Below, piece by piece: positions 16,184-24,002 of a stretch of DNA of 40,099 nucleotides. Position 1 is the stretch's first letter, and every line of letters begins with the position of its first letter. The notes below the pieces were generated by a model. It was not told where the DNA came from and did not search any database. It saw only the letters and a program-made list of their open reading frames with translations. The position numbers and the translations under genes are program-made. The DNA is from Planctomycetaceae bacterium (GTDB taxonomy: Bacteria; Planctomycetota; Phycisphaerae; Sedimentisphaerales; Anaerohalosphaeraceae): contig JAJFTK010000093.1 in assembly GCA_021372945.1 (NCBI GenBank), positions 1-40,099 of the forward strand, given 5' to 3'.

Positions 16184-18772
16184 TTACGGATAGGTCTGGA
16201 GCCAGTTATCCGTCAGGATGATCAGATCCTGCAGGTTCACTGCTCCCTTGTTCGTAGTCAGATCGCAATCGGCATTATAATTCGGCTGCCCCGCCGACGT
16301 CTGCCATGCGTGCGCAAAGATCGCGATATCCGGCAGTCTCACATCGCAGGTTGCGTCCACGTCCCCCGGAACTGGATCGATCAATGGCGTACCAGTCAGC
16401 TTGATACTGGGAAGCCGGTTACCGAGTGAATAAGGCTTGTTCCAATAGTCTCCCCACGTCAGCGGATCGCCCTGAGCGCCGGTGGTGGAACCCACGGTAT
16501 AAGCACGATTATCAACAACTGTTTCTATGAAATAGCCCCCATCCGGCGTAACAGAACCCAGGCTGCTGTTGTTGAAGCTAAAATCGATCATTAGATTCTG
16601 TGTGCCATTGTAGTCGAATGGAGCACTGAACTGAAAATCGATCCATCCGGTCGGAGACATGTTCTTATTCGCCTGGTAAACGACCGTCCAGCCGCTTGTT
16701 TCCAATTCGTAGGCAGCATTTTGGAAATAGGGTTTCGTGGTATGTTTCATTCGAATGGTCCAGCTATTTAAAGTAAGCGCCGGGACCTTTCCGATCCTCA
16801 GTGACAACGATGTAATCCGCTTGGCCGAACCGACTTCACCAGGGAGATAAATGAATTGGGAACGCGTGTCATAGTAGCTGTACGTGTTCATCATCATACC
16901 GTAAAGATAGGTATATGAATCGACCCCGAAACTGGCCGTAAGCTGATTGTTCACGGTTACGGTGACCGTCGCGATGTTGCTGTCGCCGCCGGTCGGGTAG
17001 GTACCGCCGTCATTGGCCTTGTAGGTAAACACATCCTCGCCGCCGAAATAAGGGCATGGCGTGTAGGTTATCTCATTCGCGTCCGCCGCAAAGATCGCGT
17101 ACGGCACGCTGCTGATCGGCCCCACGTTCGGCTCGCTCAGCGTCCCGTGCTCCGGCAGCGAAGTAATAATGTACTGCAGCAGGTTCGGGTCCGGCTCGCC
17201 ATCGTCCAGCACATGGAGCGGGACCGCCGCCGAATCCCATGCGTTGACCTGCACATCCACGTCAAACGCGGTCGGGGGCGCCGCGCTGCCCGAGACGAAC
17301 AATACGCCAGCGCGGTTGCCCGGCATACCCCAGTCGGCCGAGCTGCCCGTCGTCACATATTGATCCATGAAGGTCTCGCCGGTCTTGATGGCTGAGATCC
17401 GGTATGTTGTGCTGCCGGATAATTTTGTCAGGGCATAAATGCCCCGGCTGTTCGTGGTCGTCTGCTTGACCAGGGTCGTTCCGCTATACGCTCGAACCGT
17501 CACGCCGGACAAGGGCGCCCCCGCCAGGCTCGTCACGCGGCCGCTGATAATCTCGCCCGTGCCGCTGGTGTAAACATTATAAATACAGTCATCGATCACC
17601 GTGTACGTGTAAGAGGCATCGATCGTCGGCAGTTGATACCATGCGTTATCCTGCCCGCCCCACCCCATATTGATGTGATGATACAGCGTGCCGCCATTAT
17701 ACCCGTAACCATCAGCGATGATCGCGTGTCCGCCCACCGGGCCCCGCACGCCCAGCATCACCGGCATCTGCGCATCCAGGTTGGCGTTCAAGATGTTCCA
17801 CAGCCGGCTGTCTCCCGATGATGAAAAACTCTGCGTGTAAACGCTTGAGCCGTATAAAAAGGTCGCCGTCAATTGCTGATCCGAATCGTACAAGCTGGCC
17901 GACGAACTACTGGCGTACGCCATTTCCACCGAAACACCCGCATCGTAACATAGCGATCCGATCGCTTCGCGCTGCGTCGTCGTCAGTCCCGCCTGCGGAT
18001 TGAGCGGCATCTGCGCCCAATTGTACGCCCCGCCCAAGCCGTCGCCGCCGCGCGTCCAGGCCGTTTGCGAAACATGGTCAACGCTGATGTTGAAAGAATG
18101 GCTTCCGATCCCAGATGTGGGCCACTGATAGTACCGCATGACCTGCGCCATCGCGGTGGCCACGCAGCCGGTCGGGTAGTTGTTCGGCGTATAATAGTTA
18201 TAGCAATGCCCGCTCGCCGCATCGCCCTGGTCCCACTGGCTTTGTACGAATGGGTCCACGTACACCAGGCTCACCGCGCCAATACCTGTCAGCCCGATCT
18301 CGCCCAGCGCCTGTGGTTCCGTCTCGCCGCCGGTCTTACGCAGGCGGTTCCACTTCACTTCTTTGTCCTTTGAGTCGCCGCCGCTCGCTTCTAATGCCGC
18401 CAGGCGCCCCGCCATATCCTTGTCCAGCATGACCTTCAGCGGATTCGCATTATCATCGACGAACTGCCCGCTTGATGAAAACGCGATCACCGGCTCAATG
18501 GCATCATCGCCGGACAGGACCATAAAACCCTCCGGCTGCAAGTTGATCACGTAATACAGCGTCTGGTCCTGCTCGCTCGTATAGGCAACGGTCTCGCTGA
18601 ATTGCCGCCCGATCGCCTTCTCCATCGGCCTCGCGTTCTCACGCAGCCAACCGCGTCCCGCATTCTCCGCCGCATTCTTATGAATGGGCTTTGCCGCCGC
18701 GATTGACGAAAACACAAACAATAAAAACAGGCTTGATACCGCGACATGCTCAATAACAGTGATTCTTCTCAT
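16184..18772 (-). CDS. Secreted C10 (streptopain-like) cysteine protease with dockerin-like tail
   Basis: An 862-residue multidomain exported protein. A signal peptide (about 1-27) is followed by an inhibitory prodomain (about 30-110, with YYVINLQPEGFMVLSGDD) and a C10 peptidase domain (about 170-400). The catalytic Cys203 is in YPTGCVATAMAQVMRYY, His349 in VGGHAIIADGYG, and INMGWGGQDNAWYQL follows. Next come a carboxypeptidase-regulatory-like (CnaB-type) module from about 408, an Ig-like module with PYFGGEDVFTYKAND, a further beta-rich domain, and a C-terminal segment (GDVDATCDVRLPDIAIFAHAW ... NLQDLIILTDNWL) that looks like a dockerin pair of calcium loops. Calcium ligands (D/N) are only partly conserved. 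GGAGAGGG lies before ATG. Probably degrades protein outside the cell. Confidence 0.88.
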   Translation of the reverse strand: MRRITVIEHVAVSSLFLLFVFSSIAAAKPIHKNAAENAGRGWLRENARPMEKAIGRQFSETVAYTSEQDQTLYYVINLQPEGFMVLSGDDAIEPVIAFSSSGQFVDDNANPLKVMLDKDMAGRLAALEASGGDSKDKEVKWNRLRKTGGETEPQALGEIGLTGIGAVSLVYVDPFVQSQWDQGDAASGHCYNYYTPNNYPTGCVATAMAQVMRYYQWPTSGIGSHSFNISVDHVSQTAWTRGGDGLGGAYNWAQMPLNPQAGLTTTQREAIGSLCYDAGVSVEMAYASSSSASLYDSDQQLTATFLYGSSVYTQSFSSSGDSRLWNILNANLDAQMPVMLGVRGPVGGHAIIADGYGYNGGTLYHHINMGWGGQDNAWYQLPTIDASYTYTVIDDCIYNVYTSGTGEIISGRVTSLAGAPLSGVTVRAYSGTTLVKQTTTNSRGIYALTKLSGSTTYRISAIKTGETFMDQYVTTGSSADWGMPGNRAGVLFVSGSAAPPTAFDVDVQVNAWDSAAVPLHVLDDGEPDPNLLQYIITSLPEHGTLSEPNVGPISSVPYAIFAADANEITYTPCPYFGGEDVFTYKANDGGTYPTGGDSNIATVTVTVNNQLTASFGVDSYTYLYGMMMNTYSYYDTRSQFIYLPGEVGSAKRITSLSLRIGKVPALTLNSWTIRMKHTTKPYFQNAAYELETSGWTVVYQANKNMSPTGWIDFQFSAPFDYNGTQNLMIDFSFNNSSLGSVTPDGGYFIETVVDNRAYTVGSTTGAQGDPLTWGDYWNKPYSLGNRLPSIKLTGTPLIDPVPGDVDATCDVRLPDIAIFAHAWQTSAGQPNYNADCDLTTNKGAVNLQDLIILTDNWLQTYP

Positions 18773-19002
18773 AGGACCCTCTCCATCTTCTTTGGGCTGA
18801 ATTTCCCTCTTATTTTACTTCCAATAAGCCCCTTCAATCAACTGTAATCTCGCTCCTCTGAATTGAAGATGAAAGATCGTCAATGGCCCATCGTCCCTCG
18901 TCCTTCATCAATCGCCAATCGACAATTATCCTTCGCCAACCGCCCGCCTTACCCATTAAACCCTCCTAATCAAGAATTCTCTACCAATCCCTCAAAACTA
19001 TT

Positions 19003-19031
19003 ATCTTACAAAATGCGACCCCCTTTGTCAA
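19003..19031 (-). promoter_or_regulatory. Sigma-70-type promoter for the C10 protease
   Basis: On the minus strand TTGACA (19031-19026), 17 bp, TAAGAT (19008-19003). It gives a leader of about 225 nt. The 18773-19075 gap otherwise holds only a stuttering run of CGTC/CATC/CAATCG words around 18873-18940, with no gene. Confidence 0.65.
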
Positions 19032-19075
19032 TATTAATACCCATATAGTAGGGAAATAGAAAACCAAAATTGAAA

Positions 19076-20671
19076 TCAATCCCGAAAACCGGCAACGCAT
19101 GACTTTAGAGCATCAACGAAAGCCCTGAGCTGCAGTTTTCCAACCTCACTCATCAGGCAGACTTGAATCCAGTTGCGCTGGAGCAGGTAACGGCTTTCAT
19201 AACTGATAAGAAAACCTGCATCCTTTAGCCGGTCTCCAATGTCTTTTGAGTTCATCGGTTCCGGCAGAGGTATTGTGATAATGCCCGGGCAGCTCGCCGG
19301 CTCAGAGACGAGCGGCCTCAAATTTAAACGATTCAACCTCGCCCGAAGCCAGGTATCCAGCATTCGAATTCGCGCGAAGCGCGCGGCAAAATCAGTTTCG
19401 TTCAGCGCTGCCGCCAGAGCCCCTGTTGCGTTAGAGGCGATCGTAAACGGCACGCCATCGCTCTTCTCATACCGACACAGGTCAAGGTAGACTGGTATAG
19501 GCTTCATTGGCGCATGCAGGGCATGATTATAAAATACCAGCGCCAGCCCCGCCACGGACCGCAGTCCCTTAGAGCTGCATGCCGACGCCAGGTAAACGTT
19601 CCGCAGGTCCACTGCCGTATTGCCGATCGCGCTGACGCAATCCAGGCATAAACGGAGGCCGTGCTCATTCGCGATATCGTTGAGCATCTCCGGATTATTG
19701 AGCATTCCCGTGGATGATTCCGAAAGGACCGCCCAAATCCAGCTCAGCCCCGGCGTGTGCCCGATTTTCGCGTCGAGCGATTCCCGTCGGTATTCTTGCC
19801 CCCAGGGCAGCGACAATGTCTCTATATGAAGACCGTAGCTGCGAGCCTGTTCGATCAGCCGTTCGCCAAATTCTCCATTCGACAGGATCAGCCCTTTGCC
19901 TTCCAACAGCGAAAGCTGCGCAGCGACTGCCTCGTTGGCCAATGTGCCTGACCCGGTCAGGATTTGCACGTGTTTGGCCCCTGTCAGTTCGCAAAGGCGG
20001 GCCTGCGTCTGCCGATGCAGTTCCAGGTACTCGCGGCTGCGATGTGACAGCGGCGGCGCCTCCAGTGCTCGCCTGACCGCGGCCGAGATCGCCACCGGTC
20101 CCGGCAGCAGATTCACAGGCTCTGCATCGTGCCCGATGAATGACGTTCTCGAAGCCGCGTGCCCCTCGATAGTCAGGTACATCGGCTGAAAACGCACTCC
20201 ATTGTTGCCCACGATCGGGCCAAACGGCACAAAACCGAGGTGCCGGTACAATCTGACCTGCTGAAGGATTCCGCTGATGACTGCCGTATCATATCCCTGA
20301 TCGATGCAGTACTTCACGGTTCGGGCGATCAGGCCTCGTACGATCCGGCTGTTGCGAGCGGGCCTGCGTGCCGCAAGCAGCCTCACCTCACACAAATGCC
20401 GTCCCGTCGGCAGATAGCTGTCAAGCTCCGCAAGTTTTCGGTCCAGCGAAAAAGGCCGTTGGGGCCGTACCGCCAGCATCGCCATAACCTGCCGATCTTG
20501 TACACAGATAACATACCTGTTTTGACTGTGGAACGTATCGACCAGTTTCCTTTCCGTATTCGAGGCATGCTGCGGGATTTCCTCGACGAACGCTTCATAA
20601 TTCAGTGCGTTGATTTGCTCAAGCTCCCAGGCTTCTTCAGCGATCTTGAATGTGTACGGCTCAAGCATCAT
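19076..20671 (-). CDS. GNAT-aminotransferase class V fusion protein
   Basis: A 531-residue two-domain protein. Residues 1 to about 185 are GNAT-like (EVRLLAARRPARNSRIVRGL, then RLYRHLGFVPFG). From about 190 there is a class V PLP-dependent aminotransferase of the alanine-glyoxylate/serine-pyruvate type: NLLPGPVAIS, LTGSGTLANEAV, LCLDCVSAIGN and the cofactor lysine in SACSSKGLRS. Such enzymes move an amino group between an amino acid and a 2-oxo acid; the acyl donor and acceptor of the first domain are unknown. Its ATG overlaps the stop of the PlsY-like gene (ATGA), so the two are translationally coupled. The fusion of acyl transfer and transamination beside a phospholipid acyltransferase hints at an amino-lipid pathway, an inference only. 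Confidence 0.82.
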   Translation of the reverse strand: MMLEPYTFKIAEEAWELEQINALNYEAFVEEIPQHASNTERKLVDTFHSQNRYVICVQDRQVMAMLAVRPQRPFSLDRKLAELDSYLPTGRHLCEVRLLAARRPARNSRIVRGLIARTVKYCIDQGYDTAVISGILQQVRLYRHLGFVPFGPIVGNNGVRFQPMYLTIEGHAASRTSFIGHDAEPVNLLPGPVAISAAVRRALEAPPLSHRSREYLELHRQTQARLCELTGAKHVQILTGSGTLANEAVAAQLSLLEGKGLILSNGEFGERLIEQARSYGLHIETLSLPWGQEYRRESLDAKIGHTPGLSWIWAVLSESSTGMLNNPEMLNDIANEHGLRLCLDCVSAIGNTAVDLRNVYLASACSSKGLRSVAGLALVFYNHALHAPMKPIPVYLDLCRYEKSDGVPFTIASNATGALAAALNETDFAARFARIRMLDTWLRARLNRLNLRPLVSEPASCPGIITIPLPEPMNSKDIGDRLKDAGFLISYESRYLLQRNWIQVCLMSEVGKLQLRAFVDALKSCVAGFRD

Positions 20672-21270
20672 GCCCTCGTATTGAAATCGTGCGTATTCAA
20701 TTCCGTTCTCCCCGAAATCATTTTGACGATATGCTCTTTATGCGCCCACAGGATCAGCCCGCTAAGCAGCACCGTGCCTGCCCAGATTTCCATTGGATGC
20801 CACAGCACGGCGGCAATCGCCCCAAGCAAAACGATCGAGATCATACCGCTCAACAGATAACGTCTCGAGCAGCACCAAACTGCCGCAAAGACGATCGCGC
20901 AGCCGGCGGCGATCCGCCAATCAAGTGCAGCTATAGCGCCGATCGAAACCGCCACGCCCTTGCCGCCGCGAAATTGAAGCTGCAGAGGCCACACATGTCC
21001 GACAGCGGCCGCAAGCACCGATAGCATCAGGATCGTTGTCGAAGTCTCAAGCCATTGGCACAGACCCACAACCGCCGCTCCCTTAAGCATGTCGCCGGCC
21101 AATGTCGCCAAAAACCCTGTTTGGCCCAGGATTCTCCCCGCGTTCCTGGCGCCTGCCGAACCGCTGCCGACGCACCGAATGTCCTTTCCTGTCATCCAGC
21201 GCACGAGGTAATACCCCGTCACAAAACACCCCATTGCGTAACTCAACGCAATGACCCATAGATCCCGCAT
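20668..21270 (-). CDS. plsY: PlsY-like glycerol-3-phosphate acyltransferase
   Basis: A 200-residue integral membrane protein with about five transmembrane helices. PlsY moves an acyl group from acyl-phosphate to glycerol-3-phosphate, the first step of phospholipid synthesis. Motif 1 is GSGSAGARNAGR, where the usual sequence is GSGNxGATNxxR; motif 2 GHVWPLQLQFRGGKGVAVSIG is well kept; motif 3 reads WAHKEHIVKM, where the common pattern has an asparagine in place of the second His. These changes suggest a diverged paralogue that may use another substrate. ATG 21270 is preferred over TTG 21276, though neither has a good ribosome binding site. It shares an ATGA overlap with the aminotransferase fusion. 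Confidence 0.8.
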   Translation of the reverse strand: MRDLWVIALSYAMGCFVTGYYLVRWMTGKDIRCVGSGSAGARNAGRILGQTGFLATLAGDMLKGAAVVGLCQWLETSTTILMLSVLAAAVGHVWPLQLQFRGGKGVAVSIGAIAALDWRIAAGCAIVFAAVWCCSRRYLLSGMISIVLLGAIAAVLWHPMEIWAGTVLLSGLILWAHKEHIVKMISGRTELNTHDFNTRA

Positions 21271-21292
21271 ATTCAACGGGCCGCCGACCCGA

Positions 21293-21337
21293 TCAGGACG
21301 AAAGAATGGATATAGCCAAACTAAAGATCTGCCTCAT
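21293..21337 (-). CDS. Possible 14-residue leader peptide upstream of plsY
   Basis: ATG at 21337 is preceded by a strong AAGGAG, 6 bases away, and opens a frame of 14 codons (MRQIFSLAISILSS) ending at TGA, 23 bp before the plsY ATG. plsY itself lacks a Shine-Dalgarno sequence, so this peptide could couple or attenuate its translation. It is very short and may be chance. Confidence 0.3.
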   Translation of the reverse strand: MRQIFSLAISILSS

Positions 21338-21359
21338 ACAATTCTCCTTGAATTCTATC

Positions 21360-21387
21360 ATTATACAACCCATCATTCTAGCGTAAA
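21360..21387 (-). promoter_or_regulatory. Promoter of the plsY-aminotransferase operon
   Basis: On the minus strand TTTACG (21387-21382), 16 bp, perfect -10 TATAAT (21365-21360). The transcript would start about 10 bp before the AAGGAG of the 14-codon frame. Confidence 0.6.
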
Positions 21388-21479
21388 GCCAAATCCCCGT
21401 TCCACTATCTTCTCTGTTAGCGAAGGAGAGGTCTATGGTAAAATATATTGGACCTAATCCCGTCTATAAAGATCTTATA

Positions 21480-21856
21480 AATCCGTGAAATCTGTGGTAA
21501 AAATGTTTGATATTTACAAAACTTATGGTATAATACGCAATACTGAATATAGTAGAACGGAGCGTTGAAATTAGGGCAAAAACGAGGGCTGGAGGGAAAT
21601 GAGAAAAACGAGCAGACCAACTCACGCAGTTCTTCACCCGCTGCATCGCCATCGTCTTAGTTTTTCTATAATGAATGAAAATCGGTGTAATCTGTGGACA
21701 AATCAAATTTTGCAAAACAAAGCCAATTTTCCGCGTTCCTGAAGCAGGATCAAAGATTATGAAAAAAAACAAACCCAATCAAACCCAAATCGCACGTCCG
21801 GCTCCGTCTTCCGTATTTTATATCAGTGCTAATCTGCGTTAATCTGTGGCTAAAAA
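21480..21856. repeat. Three copies of a degenerate AATCTGTGG element
   Basis: Copies lie at 21480-21503, 21679-21702 and 21824-21856. Each has a variable word of the kind AATCCGTGA, ATCGGTGT or AATCTGCGTT, then AATCTGTGG, one or two free bases, and an A-run. The 776-bp gap 21338-22113 that holds them is AT-rich with no convincing gene. A second direct repeat, GTCATTAATCA, occurs twice at its end (22087-22097 and 22101-22111). Confidence 0.6.
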
Positions 21857-22113
21857 CATTTGTCCCAAATTCCGTACACGCTCGCCAACAATTTACACAA
21901 CTGCGCACTTCATTTCACACCGTTTGGGCGCGAATTTGCGCCGTTTGCGCGCAGTATTTATACCTAGGAAACCTCATTTGCAGTTTGAAAACCCACTTTC
22001 CCCACTGGCGGACGAATGGACGGTCAGTTGATCATCATAGGCACGCGAGGAAAACCGCAAAAATCAGTTTTCCTTCAACGCCAATAGTCATTAATCAATC
22101 GTCATTAATCATT

Positions 22114-22788
22114 TTAAAGGTCTGGAATGATCTCGGGGTAGAGGGTGCCTGTGCTGCTGATCTTGAAGACGTAGATGAGGCCGGGCTTAAGCTGGCGGTA
22201 AACGACGTTGCCATAGACGGCCTTAATGCCAAGCTGCTCCAGCCGTTTAGGGTTGTTGGAAAGGGACCAGATCTCGTCCCAGAACAGCTTTTGGTCCTGC
22301 ACGGAAAGCTTGACCGAAAGCTCCATATACCGCGGCGAAGGCTGGCCGGGCTCCTCAATTGGAAATCCCTGTTCCGGCGGCATCTTCTCTCCATACACAC
22401 GCCGCCACAGGTACATCGCCTTTTCCGTGCCGCCCTTGACCAGCTCGCCGCCGAACGTCACGATGAGGGCATCAAAGTGCACGACATCGCCCTCGATCTC
22501 GTATTCCTTGCGCAAGAGCTGCTTGGTAAAATCGGCGGGGTCAGCCTCCACGAACAGCAGCCTGGTGTAGAGCTTGCCTTCGCGCGTCTCCTGCGAGAGC
22601 ACCTTGGCGTATCCGATCTGCCGTTCCTCGGTGAGGTTGGCGATGGCGGACTTGAGGTCGTCGTTCTCTTTAAGAAGCTGCTCGATCGTCCGGTTGGCCG
22701 TGACCTGCCGCCACACGATGACCCCCGCCGCCCCAACGACCAGGACCACGGCGGCCCAGACTGCCATTTTTATCAGCAATTTCGTCAT
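22114..22788 (-). CDS. Hypothetical membrane-anchored protein with coiled coil
   Basis: A 224-residue protein I do not recognise. It has one N-terminal transmembrane helix ([18 protein letters not shown]), then a predicted coiled coil ([21 protein letters not shown]) and a soluble domain of alternating strands and helices ending in [10 protein letters not shown]. The topology suggests a periplasmic domain held at the inner membrane. ATG 22788 has GAGG upstream; the frame extends to 22866 but that would overlap the rhaM promoter region. It is divergent from rhaM and has no other partner, so the job is unknown. Confidence 0.6.
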   Translation of the reverse strand: MTKLLIKMAVWAAVVLVVGAAGVIVWRQVTANRTIEQLLKENDDLKSAIANLTEERQIGYAKVLSQETREGKLYTRLLFVEADPADFTKQLLRKEYEIEGDVVHFDALIVTFGGELVKGGTEKAMYLWRRVYGEKMPPEQGFPIEEPGQPSPRYMELSVKLSVQDQKLFWDEIWSLSNNPKRLEQLGIKAVYGNVVYRQLKPGLIYVFKISSTGTLYPEIIPDL

Positions 22789-22825
22789 ATATCCTCTATC
22801 GGCAAACAGGCCCTGTTTTCTTTCT

Positions 22826-22854
22826 TTGACAAACCGCAAAATCGTTTTTACAAT
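22826..22854 (+). promoter_or_regulatory. Near-consensus promoter of rhaM
   Basis: TTGACA (22826-22831), a 17-bp spacer and TACAAT (22849-22854). The transcript would begin about 24 bp before the ATG. No operator-like repeat is seen. Confidence 0.7.
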
Positions 22855-22884
22855 CGGCCTATTCAATTATCCAGGAGAAAATCG

Positions 22885-23199
22885 ATGATTCGAAAAGCGG
22901 CCTTTATGCAGGTAAACCCCGACAAGCACAGGGAATATGAAAAACGCCATAGCCCCATCTGGAAAGAGCTTCAGCAGGTGTTCAACGAGCACGGTGTCCA
23001 CAACTATTCGATCTTCCTGGATAAGGAGACCAGCCACTTGTTCGCCTATGTCGAGGTCGAAAGCGAACAGCGCTGGGAGGCCATCGCGCAAACGGATGTC
23101 TGCAAGAAGTGGTGGGCTTACATGAAGGACATCATGCCCTCAAACCCCGACAACAGCCCGATCTCAAAATCGCTGACGGAGGTCTTTCACATTGATTGA
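22885..23199 (+). CDS. rhaM: L-rhamnose mutarotase
   Basis: A 104-residue RhaM that interconverts alpha and beta L-rhamnose to feed rhamnose catabolism. It is strikingly close to the Escherichia coli protein as I recall it: [30 protein letters not shown] with the catalytic histidine, VEVESEQRW, and [13 protein letters not shown] near the end. CAGGAG lies 7 bases before ATG 22885. The frame stays open in the plus direction back to 21826, but those codons run through repeats and carry no homology. No other rhamnose gene (rhaA, rhaB, rhaD, transporter) is in the window, so it is an orphan here. Confidence 0.95.
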   Translation: MIRKAAFMQVNPDKHREYEKRHSPIWKELQQVFNEHGVHNYSIFLDKETSHLFAYVEVESEQRWEAIAQTDVCKKWWAYMKDIMPSNPDNSPISKSLTEVFHID

Positions 23200-23205
23200 G
23201 CAACT

Positions 23206-23221
23206 GTAAGCAATTGCTTAC
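23206..23221. other. 16-bp perfect palindrome between converging genes
   Basis: GTAAGCAATTGCTTAC sits in the 42-bp gap between rhaM and the small-subunit gene of the Ehr-like operon, which converge here. No T-run follows on either side, so it may be a hairpin at the 3' ends or a binding site. Confidence 0.4.
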
Positions 23222-23241
23222 TGCAATTAGAGTGTGAACTC

Positions 23242-23994
23242 CTACAGGCGGCCGAGGAAAGCAAGCAGGCCATCGAGGATCGTATAAGGGTGCGGCGGGC
23301 AGCCGGGGATATAGAGGTCCACCGGCAGGCTCGTGTCAACGCCGTCGCAGGCTTGTGCGTGACCGTTGTAGATGCCGCCGGAAATCGCGCATGCCCCGAC
23401 GGCGATCACGAACTTGGGCGCCGGTACCGCGTCGTACGTCTTCTGCAATGCCAGCTTCATGTTCTTGGTGACCGGTCCGGTTACGAGAATGCCGTCGGCA
23501 TGCCGCGGCGAAGCGACAAACTGGATACCGAAACGTCCGAGGTCGAATACGAGCGTATTCAGCACGTTGGTGTCAGCCTCGCAGGCGTTGCATCCGCCGG
23601 CGCTGACCTGACGCAGTTTCAATGAATGCCCGAAGACCCGCAGCGATTGGCGGTCCAGCGCATCAGCGAGCTTGGCTTCGTGATCCGAGACCAGCAGATC
23701 GTCGCGTTTGCGGGCGGCCAGGCGATACTCGCGTGAAAACTCGATGGCCCCCTTGCAGCAGGCCTTGGCACAATCGCCGCAAAACAGGCATTTGCCCATG
23801 TCGATCGCGATCTTTCCGTCCTGAATTGTGATAGCGCCCGTCGGACAGACCTCGAGGCACCCTTTGCACTGGCTGCAATTCTGATGATGCAAAACAGGGC
23901 GACCCTTGAACCGGGCCGGAAGTACCGGCGGTTTGGCCGGGAACGGGTAGGTACGATAACCTTGTTTAATACGTGCTATCAGCGATCTTAACAC
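23242..23994 (-). CDS. Fused ferredoxin-small subunit (HyfI/HycG-like) of an Ehr-type complex
   Basis: A 250-residue fusion of two subunits that are separate in hydrogenase-4: a two-cluster ferredoxin (HyfH-like) and the 20-kDa small subunit (HyfI/NuoB-like). Cysteines 40, 43, 46, 50 and 69, 72, 75, 79 bind two [4Fe-4S] clusters. Cysteines 135, 138, 202 and 232 match the ligands of the cluster next to the catalytic subunit. So the electron path into the complex is complete, probably from reduced ferredoxin. GTG 23994 is the start, with GAGG 7 bases upstream. It is the last gene of the operon, 8 bp after the large subunit. Confidence 0.88.
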   Translation of the reverse strand: MLRSLIARIKQGYRTYPFPAKPPVLPARFKGRPVLHHQNCSQCKGCLEVCPTGAITIQDGKIAIDMGKCLFCGDCAKACCKGAIEFSREYRLAARKRDDLLVSDHEAKLADALDRQSLRVFGHSLKLRQVSAGGCNACEADTNVLNTLVFDLGRFGIQFVASPRHADGILVTGPVTKNMKLALQKTYDAVPAPKFVIAVGACAISGGIYNGHAQACDGVDTSLPVDLYIPGCPPHPYTILDGLLAFLGRL

Positions 23995-24002
23995 AATCTA
24001 CC

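Noticed and set aside
18873..18940. CGTC/CATC/CAATCG words as a CRISPR array.
   Set aside because: Units are short and irregular, with no constant repeat and spacer length.
21826..22884. Long plus-strand extension of the rhaM reading frame (457 residues in total).
   Set aside because: It runs through gene-free repeats and opposite the coding strand of the coiled-coil protein gene; only the last 104 codons show homology, and ATG 22885 has its own ribosome binding site and promoter.
23206..23221. The 16-bp palindrome as a bidirectional terminator.
   Set aside because: No T-run follows on either strand.
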